A stretch of DNA of 64,000 nucleotides from Xiphydria camelus (Eukaryota > Arthropoda > Insecta > Hymenoptera > Xiphydriidae), in assembly GCA_963678675.1 (NCBI GenBank), contig OY783193.1, positions 28,372,750-28,436,749 of the forward strand, written 5' to 3'. This document shows positions 1-11,599 of the stretch, one piece after another. Position 1 is the stretch's first letter. The number at the start of each line of letters is the position of its first letter. The notes under the pieces are model-generated. The model worked only from the letters and a program-made list of their open reading frames with translations. It searched no databases and was not told where the DNA came from. Both the position numbers and the translations under genes were made by a program.

Positions 1-720
1 ATTGGATTACAATAATGGAATAACTACTTTATTATTATTTTTTCTTTATCGATATAAGTTTTTCCTCTTTCATATTATACTATCACAAGTTTCAATTTAT
101 ATACCGACCTGTCAAACGTGAAGTGTACATGTATGTACCTCACTTCTCTTTTATCTCTTCTTTGCCTTTGGTGTAACGATGAAAATGACAAAATATCATC
201 ATTTACACCCCGCAAAGCACGTTTTTGCAAGCAACTTTTCTGTAACGTTCCTGCGATATTGTACAATATTCGTGAACATTACCGTATGTTAGAAACATTC
301 CTTTACTCATAATATATATTTCTCGATAAATTCGCGAATGTTACAAAACAGCTAGAAGCATTTCGGAATCATTACGTTGAAAGATCTCATCGATAAGGTA
401 CAGCTCGATAAGATTGTACTTGTTAGGGCTGAATTATATAGGGTTTTTATATCCCAGAAGAATATAGGTGCAGCAAAATATCGATGCTCTGCTGGAAATT
501 TATTTACGAGTAAGGGCGAAATTTCAGCGGTACATGCAAAAGGATTTCTTGAAACTATACCAACGGCTTGAGTTAATACATAGATGTAACAACATATGAT
601 TAATATTTGACTATTTCTTTTCATACCTTCTTTTTGACTTTTGAAAATGTATACTATGTAACTATAGCGAAAACTATGCGTAACTATAGCGTAAAACTCC
701 AAAGATAACCTATATTGGAA
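1..720 (+). repeat. Family A repeat arm with mariner-like transposase remnant
   Basis: This is one arm of the recurrent family A sequence. It contains a block reading 'ccgacctgtcaaacgtgaag' near 103-122 that recurs at about 4,740 and 25,600 (reverse) and at 5,080, 25,920 and 63,350 (forward). Positions 370-450 give a short peptide (VQLDKIVLVRAELY) that also precedes the helix-turn-helix fragments at 25.1-25.4 kb and 26.1-26.4 kb, so the arm carries a Tc1/mariner-like remnant. Base 1 corresponds to a point near the centre of the fold-back seen elsewhere, so the partner arm probably lies outside the window. Confidence 0.65.
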
Positions 721-1577
721 AAACAAGTTGCATCATTTATTTTCAAAACAGTGTGACGTGAAAATTTGTACACTCTATAGTAAATAAGTACCATTATAAG
801 AAAATATATATTGTTAATTTTTGAAATGAAGTGTACATTGCTAAATATATGAATCTAAGTGAGGTTTTATTGTAAATATTGTAAATATATTAGTTATGTG
901 ATGAAATATATGTTCATGCTACAGAGTTTTCCGAAAATAGATTAAGAACAAAAATAAAGTTTATATTATTGTTTAATAGTTGTTGTTTATTTAGCAGATT
1001 GTTTAATCTGCTAGCACCGGCTGTATTTAATTTACATATCCAAATATGTGAATCTATAGAATTAGTTAACTCAGATTAATATAGTTTCTTAATTTCTACG
1101 TAGAGTAAGTTGGGTATATTTTAAATAGTGAAATGTGATGGGCCCTGTGAAATCATACCAGATGTCGGAAAATTTTTTTTCGGGAAAATGGCAGATTACG
1201 ATAGAGGAGATTCTGATCTTCAAAACAAAACAAAAATCGAAGCTCTAGCGTTATTACAGCCGGAGTTACGAATTTTTAAAGTTCAAGTACAGAAAATTGT
1301 AGTTTCGAGAAAAACGCAGTTAAAGATTACGAAGTGAACAATACACAAAAAAATTAATATCTCGGCTTCTATTGCTTCAATCGGGTTGAAATTTTGGCAT
1401 GATGTTCAACGTATATGTACCTAGATATCCTGCAAGTTTCAAGTGCGGACAACGCCTCTACGTGGAGTAAGACAATGGAGAAGATCGATACAAGAACAAC
1501 AGATATGAATTGGTGAAGATGATGCAAAATTTATTTAAACAAATAATAACAGGAATGTGTTGGCGTTCGGCGCGACG

Positions 1578-3871
1578 TTAGCGACCAGAAGAGTCTTCCT
1601 GTAGGCGTTTTGGAGGACGACCTCTCCGTTTCTTTGGCTGCATTTGTGCAGGAGCGTCCATGGCAGGTGGGTCATCGACATCGTCCTCCATTTCAGTCTC
1701 GTCAACCAGGCGTTTTGGAGGACGACCTCTCGGTTTCTTCGGCTGCATTTGTGCAGGAGCGGGACACAAGACGTTTTTTGTTTCTTCAGAACAAAATGGG
1801 CGGATTTTATCATAGAGGTACTGTTGACGTTCGCAAGGTAATCCAGTAGATTTGACCTCTTCGAGGATCACGTCATCTGCGCCATCGAGATTACCAATGA
1901 AGAACGATTGTGCTTCTCCATCAAGCGTCGTTTTACATGTGACCCAGCCTGGTATTTCCTTAGTGAACTCAAAGTGATAGAACGATGATATGAGTGGAAT
2001 CTTGCCCCAGTGGAGACGATCAAAGTAGTCTTGCCAGGCATGGAATGGTATGTGCAGTGTTTGCCCAGCTTCGTCACTTACTACTACGCTTTGATTTACG
2101 TGAGATTCGGGTGTGCTTTGCCGAATCACTTCTGCTACGTCGTCCACAGTCTCCGCAGGTGTATATCGGAACTTGCGTTTGAACAGTCCGAAGGCCCAGT
2201 CGCAACTAAACCGCGTATGGCCGACGGGCATGAACGAGAGTACAATACGATCATTCAGCGATTTTAGAATACGCCAATTCAAATACGCCATTATTGTTCG
2301 ATTTTTGTTTTGCCAACAACAATTATCAGCATGGAGATACAGTATCCTTTCACCGGTCGAGAACGAGTCGAGAGCATGATGGATCATACAATGAAACTGG
2401 AACCTTTGGCAACGCTGGCAGCTTCTGGGATCAGATAATTGTATTGACGCTGGTAGGTGTCGTTCATTATCCCGAAAATGTTTATTTTATAACCGCAAAG
2501 GAAATATATCGGTCCAGGTCACAGAGGCTGATGTGGGATTGACACAAGCTGCGCCATATCAAACGACCAATGCACGGCACGAGTATCCAAATTCGGCTCC
2601 TGCGACCTGCTCGCAATGTCAGTGACGTTTCTCATTTCTCGCGTGTTCTTAATTGTCGTATTGCAGAAATTGCGTTCTTCATTGACACGCGCCATGTGTC
2701 TGTTCATCTTCTCTAACTTTTCTTCTTTCTCTGTATCCGAAAGCATGGAACGAGCTTAGGTATTCGCAAAATGACGCTGGCAAAAATGACACATATCGCT
2801 TTGTGGTTGTTGAACGATTATTTCTGGACAGTGCTTTCTCCACAACCTACGGAATGTCTTCAAACTCACTGGCTCAGTACCATTCGCTGTACAGCTTTCT
2901 GTGTAGCACGTGGCATGAATTGTGCTTTTTCGGTCCGACGTCGGCAGCAATTTAATAGACGCATTAAATTGTGTTGCCATTCGTCCAAGGAGGAAAACGG
3001 CATTATTTTCAGCGTAATTCTGAATGAAAGCGACAACAGACTTTCTATTTTCCAGCGTTAACGAATGTTTTGGTTTCCGAGCAACATTACCGTGCACTGA
3101 ATCAACAACACCTTCATCCAGGTACAAACATTTGAGTCGTCGATATCGTACATTCGACATAGTATGGGCGAACAAAATAGTTATTTTCGTTATTAGGGCG
3201 TGAAGCGCTGTTTCTAACGAGAGTGAAGTTTGCCGCACGAGCGAAGCGAGTACGGCAATCACACTCGTTAGAACGGCGCGAAACAACCGAATAACGAATT
3301 CTATTTTTTGTCACTAAGTGTCAAACACGAGATTGACGATTTCACGCACTGCGCAGGTTATTTCACGCACCGCGCAACTTTTCACGAATTGGTGTGTGAA
3401 AGATGATTTCACATGCGTCGAGGACGCCCATGAAACCGAGTATTTGACACTGAGTGACAAAAACGTCTTTTCGCAAACATTGAAGCCTTTCAATTTAAAC
3501 CCGATACGTACATTACGTCGTTCTTCATTCGGTTTTTTCGACCGGTGTGTGAAATCGCTTGTTGATAATAATGACCGGATTTGGCCGAGTAGCAACAAGT
3601 CCAGTTTATTCGTGTGATTTTCGTAGTAGTCTAGTGCTGCACTATCAGCTCTCATGTCTCGCAACGCATACACCGTGAACAGCTCGGAACAAGCCGTCTT
3701 ATTTGGACCATGCTTACAGCCACACGTAGCAGTACAGAACGCACGAATACGCGCTAACTCCGGATCGGTATCTTCAGTTGTCGCCGTATCTCCGCTGACC
3801 ATTTGAACATTTCGATACCCTTGAACGCATCCAAATGATGTTTCCGCATCATCTGCGTCATCTGCTTCCAT
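1578..3871 (-). pseudogene. DUF7869-like transposon protein with two C-terminal AT-hooks, broken
   Basis: Four minus-strand segments read in order (3871-3314, 3286-2756, 2746-2519, 2387-1578) resemble one protein of a family common as uncharacterised proteins in invertebrates, which I recall as Pfam DUF7869. Visible landmarks are an N-terminal cysteine cluster (CTATCGCKHGPNKTAC), VHGN and LLPTSDRK in the middle segment, QSDMCHFC at the end of that segment, then YLHADNCCWQNKNR and LSFMPVGHTRFSCDW. The aspartate in HADNCC is a good candidate for an active-site residue of a DDE-like fold, but this is inference. The C-terminus has two AT-hook motifs (PRGRPPK and RRGRPPK), separated by an acidic stretch, which suggests AT-rich DNA binding. 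Frames change between segments and short inverted-repeat insertions lie around 3165-3460, so the copy is not functional as read. Confidence 0.75.
3165..3460. repeat. Two small inverted-repeat insertions inside the DUF7869-like gene
   Basis: Positions 3168-3314 fold on themselves: a CGTTATTAG side near 3188 pairs with an AATAACG side near 3290, around an inner pair TAACGAGAGTGA / TCACACTCGTTA. Immediately next to it, 3310-3459 begins GTCACTAAGTGTCAAA and ends TTTGACACTGAGTGAC, a second terminal inverted repeat of about 16 bp. Both sit where the host protein loses similarity, so they read as small MITEs that interrupted the transposon gene. Confidence 0.55.
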
Positions 3872-4554
3872 AGGTATTTCCTCATCGGACGCATACTCGT
3901 CATCCTAAATTCAGAGAATACTGTACTGTCTGTTTCACAGTCAGGTATCACGTTAATATACACAGTTTCTATTACGTACCTCTGATGCTCCTTCCGATTG
4001 TGAATCGTCCTCAGTGCGATTAAAATACTCGTTTAATATGTCCGTGATGGCCGGATCGTCGAACGGACATACATTTGCCATCACTTCGGTTATCAATGAA
4101 CACACGTGTAAGAAACTTTTTTATTTCGGTTTTCACCACGCTCAGACCTCGCTCAGTCAGCGATCGCACACCAACCGAACGATGATAGTTGCTACGCAAC
4201 GGCACGAAGCAGTGGAAGTATAATACGGTGAAAGAATGTTCCCCTCCACCTATACACAACCTTACTAAGGAACGTGCGACATCTGGTATGTTTTCTGCAG
4301 AGCGACTACCGAACACGTTTTCGTTCCTACACTGCCAATTTCACCTCGTTTGACTACTTTTTTCATCGGCACATGGTTGCCAAACATGTCTAGCACTCAA
4401 ATCCATCGAAATCCGAAAATCGAATTTTTCAAGTTCAGATCGCGTTTTGGGCTCTAGCGCAAAATTCACTTTTCCGACTTCTGGTATGATTTCACAGGGC
4501 CCATCACAAATACTGATTATAATTGTGTTATTTATAATTTGTTACAGAAATAAA

Positions 4555-5200
4555 CGTGCTGGTATCCAATTCTATCCAGAAGGACTGCAAATCGAATGCG
4601 AACCCGAAGGGGTTTCTTTCGAACGAGGGATCGTGCACTTGTTATTCGAAGAACCAGTAGTACATTCGGTTCCACATTAACCGTCGTTACACCAGAGGCG
4701 AAGAAGAGATGAAATAGAAGTGAGGTACATGTACACTTCACGTTTGACAGGTCGGTATATAAATTGGAACTTGTGATAGTATAATACGAAAAAGGAAATA
4801 TATCGACAAAGAAAAAATAATAATAAAGTAGTTACTCCATTATTGTAATCCAATTCCATCGTATTCATTATTTTTCTGCCACGACTTTGATTGTTGATAG
4901 TGGATGGATCAACCAATAAATTTGATTTTTCTTCACTATCAGCAATTAAAGTCGTGGCAAAAAAATAAGTAATACAATGTTATTGGATTACAATAATGGA
5001 GTAACTACTTTATTATTATTTTTTCTTTATCGATACAAATCCTCTTTTGTATTATACTATCACAAGTTCCAATTTATATACCGACCTGTCAAACGTGAAG
5101 TGTACGTGTACCTCACTTCTATTTCATCTCTTCTTCGCCTCTAGTGTAACGATGGAAATGACAAAATATCATAACTTTTCTCTATGTAACAACATATACC
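4555..5200. repeat. Family A fold-back (two inverted arms)
   Basis: The sequence from 4860 back to about 4690 is repeated in reverse complement from about 4980 to 5160, around a centre near 4918. The inner arms read CCACGACTTTGATTGTTGATAG on one side and the complementary ACTATCAGCAATTAAAGTCGTGG on the other. The same architecture occurs at 25.1-26.3 kb. The transposon at 1135-4507 is inserted in the outer part of the left arm. Confidence 0.75.
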
Positions 5201-5327
5201 GAATGTCCTCTGGCAAACTCCTGATTTTGGATTTCCCTGACATTTGGCTGGAAGTGGTTGGCTCGGTGCTTTAAGAGTTGGCTTCGGGAGAGTGCGCTGC
5301 GGTCTTACGAGCTGAGCGAAAAGTGTC

Positions 5328-6510
5328 AAAAGTCTGATCTCCCGGTACCTGTCAATTGGGGAGATCGAAATCGTTAATTTGTAAATAATGATTACTAATA
5401 TGTAGAAGTGGTAAGAAATAATCATTCGGGTTTCTTCGATGATATTCCCCAAGTGTTTAAAAACCGGTGTCCGATTTTTGCCAATAACTTGCTTCAACTT
5501 CCAGTGATATTATTAAGTATTACTGCAGAACGAGTAGGTTAGAAGATTTTCATGAAGACTCATGATTTTCTGATATGTCATCTCGTACAGGTGCAACTGA
5601 AGCGGATCTAACTCGTGTCCTGTCCGTAAAAAGATGACTCGATGGACATTGGAGAATGTCAGACTTGTCACCGAGCGCCTATTACCCACGGTATATTAAT
5701 TGCAATACGCGCTTCTCGTTTCAACTATTCCAGAGTTAAATAACTTTTACTTCTTTCACAAGCTAATAACCTTTTATGAACTATTCGTGGTAGGAGGCAG
5801 CGATCAAGAATAGCGACTCGTCGTAGACAAGTGTGCCGAACTACTACTGTGATAATGTGAGCAAGCTCACGGTCTATTCTGCGATTAACGTTAACATAAT
5901 CGTGATTATGCTCGGGTGATGGTTATTCCATAAGAGGTAAAGTTGATGCTAAACATCGGACGCTGTAAGCTGACTTGCTAGTGTATGCTTCGCAACTGGA
6001 ACATCATCGCAGGAATAATTTGTCTACGATTAGTCACAATCATTGATTGCTGCGCCCTACGATCAACAATACGTACAAGGTAAATACTTTGAAAGAAGTG
6101 AAAGTTATTTAAAGCAGGAATAGTTGAAATGAAAAGCGCATATTGCAATGAAAATACCGTGGGTGAAAGGCGCTCGGTGATAAGTTCGACAATGTCTGAT
6201 GTCGATCGACTCATTTTCTTCAGGATAGGACAGAAGTTACATCCTCTTTGTTTGCACCTTATGAAGAGGGACATGCAAGAAAACCGTCAAAAACTTCATG
6301 AAAATCTTGTAACCTACTCGTTCTGCAGTAATTACTTACTTAATCGCTGGAAGTTGAAGCCACAGTTATGGACACCGATTTTAAAACACTTGGGGAAACT
6401 CATCGAAGAAACCCGAATAATTATTTATCACTTCTACATATTATTCAGTATTATTTACAAATTAACAAGTTCGAGGTTAGAGACTTCGATCTCCCGGCTA
6501 CCGGCAGATC
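5328..6510. repeat. Long fold-back repeat, arms about 500 bp
   Basis: The left arm runs from about 5,340 to 5,800 and its inverted partner from about 6,060 to 6,500. Matching landmarks are TCTTCGATGA (5436) with TCATCGAAGA (6400), and ACTGCAGAACGAGTAGGTTA (5521) with its inverse near 6,310. The outer ends carry 'gatctcccgg' sequence also found in the MITE at 11,196-11,449. A partial copy of the inner arm lies at 27,080-27,200. No credible protein is encoded. Confidence 0.65.
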
Positions 6511-6530
6511 GACAGCTACCGACAGATTAG

Positions 6531-6736
6531 AGGCCCCTTTCTCGAACTTGCTCGTATCTTTGCGCGTGCACGCATCTTAGCGAATAGACCAATCAGGATC
6601 AAGTATTCCGTATCAGGGAACGTATACGCATCTTAGCGAGTAGATCAATCAGGACCCCCACCACAACGGAATACTTGATCCTGATTGGTCTATTCGCTTA
6701 GATGCATATACGTAACTTTGCGAGTGACTTGAGAAA
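6531..6736. repeat. Copy of the 'accaatcaggatcaagtatt' MITE, partly duplicated
   Basis: It begins with AGGCCCCTTTCTCGAAC and contains two inverted 'gaccaatcaggatcaagtat' blocks plus an extra copy of the half-arm. The right end lacks the GGGCCC terminus of intact copies and runs into GAGAAATTTATTTACG, a sequence shared with 500-570. Intact 153-bp copies are at 35561-35713, 37656-37808 and 38199-38351, and a 156-bp copy is at 13240-13395. Confidence 0.65.
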
Positions 6737-7149
6737 TTTATTTACGAATAAGGGCAAAATTTCAGCGGTGCATGCAAAGGATTTCTTAAAACTATTCCAA
6801 CGTCTCGAGTTAATATGTAACAACATAGATACTGTCATAAGTAGTATCTTTATATGTGATAAAACAATTCGTCACTGTTATTGGAAGAGTATACTTATTG
6901 TTAGAGTTAAAGGTAAAATGTCTACATGTGGATTTCTGAAGACGACCAAGATATAAGAAAAATCCGATGGCCTGTAAATTCGCGAAAGCGGTATATTTTA
7001 TTTCTCCAAAATACTAAAGCAAAGTGAAAAATATAAGGGCACTCTAGTTTATAAATCCCTTTCAAAATATCACGAGAATAAATCAAAAGTAACGTGGTTA
7101 TAATTAATTAGCTCGTATCGGTATAAAATGTGAGATTTTAATTTGGTGG

Positions 7150-7955
7150 GGTAATAAAAAGCTATTCTCCTACATGTAGGTACGTATTCTCCTCATGAAT
7201 AAATTCCAAAAAGTAATGAAATCCCCCCACAAAGACAGATTCTCTGTAAAAAAAGGCGGCATGTTCATTCAGTGCCAACAAAAATTGATACGTAAAATAC
7301 TTTCCAAAAAAGATTTGAAATCAATTAAGATAGCCATGTTCAAGATTTATGTATAAAAAGTAAAAGGCATCATTTGAAAGGAAAATTATTGTAACTCGTT
7401 ACTAAAAAATTCGACTAAAAAAATTTAGGTATAAACAAATTTTCATAAAAAAGAACTTGCCGCGTTTTTTCCTTCAAAATAAAAAATTTAGAGAGAATTA
7501 CATTCGATGTTTATGCACTTATGAAAAATTTTAAATAAATTCATACACTTATATGGTACCACCAGTATACCGAACGTTGCACGGGAAACCGATCAGGCGG
7601 GGGCCTTCTGGATTTCTCTGAATTTGACTTCGACAGTGCAATTTATGAATCACTCTAGCACAGTCCAAGCACTGCCAATATTCGGTATAGTGGACAAAAT
7701 ATGAAAACTTAAACGCGGCAAGTTCTTTTTTATTAAAAATTTTTTATAAATTTTTTTAGTCGAATTTTTTAGTAACCTGATTTACAATAATTTTCCTTTC
7801 AAATGATGCCTTTTACTTTTTATAGATAAATCTTGAACATGGCGATCGTAATTGATTTCAAATCTTTTTTGGAGAGTATTTTACGTATCAATTTTGGTTT
7901 GCACTGAATGAACATGCCAACTTTTTTTTACAGAGAATCTGTTTTTGTGGGTATG
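7150..7955. repeat. Fold-back element, arms about 350 bp (family B), right end incomplete
   Basis: The left arm (7150-7500) and the right arm (7715-7955) are inverted copies, with 'aaaaagaacttgccgcgttt' next to the loop on each side. The 210-bp loop contains 'ccgatcaggcgggggccttc'. The left outer end is 'taataaaaagctattctcct'. A second copy at 26,317-27,073 has the complementary damage: its right outer end is complete and its left is missing. Confidence 0.7.
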
Positions 7956-8164
7956 TATACAAAAGGTTAAAAGTATTCCGTACATTTACACTTACCAGCG
8001 GCATGTGATTCCATTGTATGTATACTAGGTTATGGAAGTCACAAATTGTTGTCTAGTTATATTAGAAATTGTAGTGAACGCGTTGTTAAATACTGAAAAC
8101 AGTAGAAAGTTTTACGTTCTGGAGATAGAAGCGTCTGACCTCGGAATTGTGATTGTGTGAAGAA

Positions 8165-8345
8165 TGGATAGTACTCACCGTTATTCTGAAAATCACGATT
8201 TCGAGGTTAGACACTCCGATCTCTCGAATTGACAGCGACTGTAACTACCGATTCGACTTGTACCGGTATGAATACCGACCAAGCCCGGCCGAAGGTAAAT
8301 GTCAAGATCCTGCACCGAGCTCACACGAACACACACTAATGTCGT
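8165..8345. repeat. Partial copy of the TACAGGATGTCCC MITE family
   Basis: The segment contains 'gatttcgaggttagac', 'gatctctcgaattgac' and 'ccgaccaagc' followed by 'ccggccgaaggtaaat'. These match the interior and right half of the complete MITE at 11196-11449. The termini are missing here. Confidence 0.6.
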
Positions 8346-8446
8346 TAACAGTTCTCCCACCACTTCCATGAAATCACTCCGTCGCGAGCCTAAAGATGTT
8401 TACACATTTAAATTCAAATTCAGAGAAACTGAAATCGAAGTTTCAC

Positions 8447-8728
8447 TTATCCGCGTGTGGCGGCCACACGTTTTGTGTTTTTGTTGAATTCAATATGAAT
8501 TTTTTTATGGGCACAAAATTTAATGTAAGGAATATCATATTCACTCGATGTATTTTCACCGATATTGGATCCTCCAGGAACTCGAAAATCTGTTACATTC
8601 TCCAGGGTTTGGGACTGGTGTTGATCTGCATTAGCAGATATAGCAATATTTGATTGTGTTACTTTAATATTCTCTCTCTCCATTTTCGACTTTGTTCTGC
8701 ATCAGTTTTAGGTAGTGTCTTCGTCATT
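8447..8728 (-). pseudogene. Possible N-terminal remnant of a transposon protein with a basic motif
   Basis: On the minus strand an ATG at 8728 opens MTKTLPKTDAEQSRKWRER, then a stop follows within a few codons. A shifted frame continues to 8447 with a polar Gln/Asn/Ser-rich stretch. The AEQSRKWRER piece resembles the short basic 'AExxRxYRxR' motif at the start of several insect transposon proteins, which is the only clue. I cannot name a family. It may be chance. Confidence 0.3.
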
Positions 8729-8735
8729 GTTTTCT

Positions 8736-8985
8736 TTACACGGTGCCTGTCACGAAACTCTTTTGCCCGTTGTTTTCCTGTTTTGCCATAATAATATTAA
8801 TACAACACACGCGAAGGAATGTTCAGTGTTCATTGACGTTAACGAAATTGAAAGTTTATTTTACACGTTGCCTGTCACTGTACTCTTTTGATCATTCTGT
8901 TGTTTTTTTTGCAACAATAATTATAAATTAATACACACACATATATACACACACACGCGCGCGCGCGAAAGAATGTACAGTAATG
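8736..8985. repeat. Two tandem copies of a 124-bp unit
   Basis: Units start with 'tttacacggtgcctgtcacg' at 8736 and 'tttacacgttgcctgtcact' at 8860. Each is followed by 'ctcttttg', a 'ttgttttt' run, an 'ataat' cluster, and a 'gaaggaatgt' or 'gaaagaatgt' end. A short AC/GC dinucleotide run (about 8929-8967) lies in the second copy. Confidence 0.6.
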
Positions 8986-9959
8986 CATGGTGATTACTCG
9001 AGAAAGGTCACGACTCCGATCGGAGACTACACGAGCTCCGTACAGCCGGCCATTCGACGCGGTAAAATCCGGAAAACTGAAAATGTACTAACGAAATACA
9101 AACAACTCACAAGTAACTCTGCGCCCTCTAGTCTGGCTTCTCCCATCATCTTACGGATACGCCCAAAAAAAGGGTCCTAAACGCTAGATTTATGGTGAGA
9201 CTAAACAGTCCTCTTAGTGGAGGTGCGACACTGCGTCGCCTTATAATAGGAACAATAGCTTTCATCGCCCGAAGAAACCCTCTCGAGCAACACAAACCAG
9301 ACCCCCTCTGCACAGTCTAAACAGCGAATGATTTTTTCGTCATTTTTCTTCAGTTTCAAGTTAATAACCATAACATGTGCGATCAAGAGTAGATCTCCTC
9401 GAGGTCGTAAATCCCGAAGGCACTACTGCGTGACACGAATAGTGACCGAAAACGTAGAGTGGTGGATTTAAACCGTATCGGTTAGTTGAAATGATTTAAC
9501 ACTGCACTCACAATATTACTGGTGATTGTATTGGATTCAAAGAGATACAGTAATTCCGTGATGTAGCCGTGGTTTACAATTAGATACACTGAGAGGTAGT
9601 TTTGAGGGAAATGTGTGGGACTGCGAACGCATTCGTAACCCCCATTCACCAAAACATACCGTCTGCCTCGCTGTTGCGACCGATGTACAGATGATATCTA
9701 GATTAGTGCGTTACTTAGGTTGCGATAATAGTGAGCCTTGCTGCGTGAGTGATAGTCGCACGGCGGCTTGGCGCTTCAGCCTCGCAAAATCGACACATGG
9801 CTTGCCTGGCAAAAAGGCGATAATCTACGTACGGTAGAGAGCGGTGGAATTGGGCAGGGTAGATAGCGGTGGAATGGGGCAGAGTCGAGAGCGCTGTATG
9901 AGTGAGGCACGGTCGGAAGCGCTGGAGTGTGTGGGTTTCGTTATGGTCTCTCGTGTCGG
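8986..9959. other. No recognisable gene
   Basis: About 1 kb with no convincing coding sequence on either strand. A stretch near 9660-9685 ('ccgtctgcctcgctgttgcg') is shared with the nested Harbinger-like elements at 34.5 and 36.4 kb, so part of the region is decayed repeat. Two copies of 'gcggtggaat' followed by 'ggggcag' or 'tgggcag' occur near 9840-9885. Confidence 0.4.
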
Positions 9960-10891
9960 CGCGCGCGATTTTAGTACCCTCAGCAAAGAAGTTTCACTTC
10001 AAAAAAGCAATTTTTACTGCTTTATCCGGTAGCGCTGAGACTTGAACTTATTTTTAAGAATTTGTACGGAAGAGACATTTTCATTTAACGTTACACACTG
10101 TATATGAAGAAAAAAAACTGCACGAGTTACAGTTTTGCTAGCATAAACTAGGATTCAACCAGTAGAAATTCCTACGCAAACAGATGTTATACACATCTGG
10201 TTAAACTATAATAGTAGGGGGAGTTCTCCTAGCGCCGAATGGCACCTATTACTGAACACTCTAGCAATATCTTTCGAAATAAGCGTAACGAAAAGAACTA
10301 CATATGCACGTTGATACCTCATAATTAAATAGTTTTAGATGCGGAGTATTAATTGATAGTGTCGTTATGTTCGCGAAGAGGAGCCTTTTCTTTATCTCTA
10401 GTCCCAGTAATTGATGTACGAGCTTAATGGACTGTGTTATTATTTCAATAGATTCGCAAGTAAATGCTGTTTTAATAATTTTTGTTAATAAAACGATAAG
10501 TCTTGTTTCGTTTTTCGTATTTATGATATCTCTTGAAGTACTGGTTTAATAAAAAATATACTTGGAAACAACCTTATAGAGTTTCCTGGGACTGGACGGC
10601 AGGTTATCTTCTAGTACTAAATAAATTATTATTGATGTGAGACATCTAATGCCGCGCTACGGCGGTGAGAACGGCTGTTAGCGTGGCGATATCGCTACTC
10701 CTGACGTCGCGTCGCAGGCATGGCAAAACTCGGGACGCATCGGCTCTCTCCGCCATGACTCGGCGGTCCCCTTTCCCCGAGCGCTAGCTTTACATTTACT
10801 ACTACACGCTCACTGTATCGGTGTACGAATCATTACGGAGCGTTTTCTATAGGGCTCGCGTGCATGTCCGAGTGGTGGAGCGGCAGTAGGC

Positions 10892-11140
10892 AATATGAGC
10901 CGTTGAAAGCCAGAATGGTCTAATTGTAAGTCACATTTCATATAAGCTGAGATTATTTGACTGCAGTTATGTACAATTTGAAAATTCTGTCTAGATGATA
11001 CAAACAGATATTTTAAATCGTAAATATCTGTTTTGTATCATCTAGACAGATTTTTCAAATTGTACTTAACTTTGCAGTCAAATAATCTCAGCTTGCATGA
11101 AATGTGACTTAGACCATTCTAGCTTTCAACGGCTCATATT
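10892..11140. repeat. Hairpin MITE, nearly full-length inverted arms
   Basis: The left arm starts AATATGAGCCGTTGAAAGCC and the right arm ends GGCTCATATT. The two arms pair along about 115 bp, around a short centre 'ttttaaatcgtaaat'. No coding capacity. The target duplication is not clear. Confidence 0.8.
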
Positions 11141-11195
11141 CAGTGCTACAGTGGCCGTCAACAGCATTAAATACGTTACAAAGTGTGCCTTTATA

Positions 11196-11449
11196 CAGGA
11201 TGTCCCGCGCCGAACCGACCAGTTGCAGGGACCTTAAAATTTACCTTCGGCCAGGCTTGGTCGGTAATTAGTCACCATTATTCACAAATTCACGATTTCC
11301 AGGTTAGACGCTTCGATCTCCCGAATTGACACCAACTCTAACTACCGACTCGACTTCCATCGGTATAAATGATTCGAGTACCGACCAAGCACGGCCGAAG
11401 GTAAATTTCAAGGTCCCTGCAACTGTGTAGTCCTGCGCGGGACATCCTG
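11196..11449. repeat. MITE with CAGGATGTCCC ends, TSD TA
   Basis: The termini are CAGGATGTCCCGCGC and GCGCGGGACATCCTG, flanked by TA on both sides (11194-11195 and 11450-11451). TA duplication and CAGGRTGTCC ends are typical of Tc1/mariner-type MITEs in insects. Partial copies lie at 8165-8345 and about 12,225-12,430. Pieces of the interior appear at the ends of the fold-back at 5328-6510. Confidence 0.8.
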
Positions 11450-11599
11450 TATACCCAGCGTCTCAGATTCTGTCACTAGTGACTTTCTAAAATGTCATTT
11501 TGAAACATACTAGCCAATGAACAATTACTTCTCATACCCTCATTAGCTACGGTGGCGTTTACCCTCATTTATGAAAGCATGAGGATTGATTAATCATTG

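Larger units (their letters stand above)
1135..4507 (-). mobile_element. DNA transposon with DUF7869-like protein, TSD AAAT
   Basis: The ends form a near-perfect inverted repeat of about 35 bp. The left end starts GTGATGGGCCCTGTGAAATC at 1135 and the right end at 4507 is its reverse complement, with one mismatch visible in about the first 35 bases. The element is flanked by AAAT at 1131-1134 and 4508-4511. Two unoccupied copies of the surrounding repeat have a single AAAT, at 63598-63601 and 63791-63794, which supports these borders. The 3.4-kb interior carries one gene on the minus strand, broken into pieces. The superfamily is uncertain. A 4-bp duplication would fit Sola-like or Academ-like elements, but no assignment can be made by eye. 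Confidence 0.85.

Noticed and set aside
1128..1337. Short plus-strand frame at the left end of the first transposon
   Set aside because: It begins in the TIR and has no counterpart in the family. The real gene is on the minus strand.
8929..8967. Possible Z-DNA-forming AC/GC run
   Set aside because: It is short and mixed, a common dinucleotide run, with no other sign of function.
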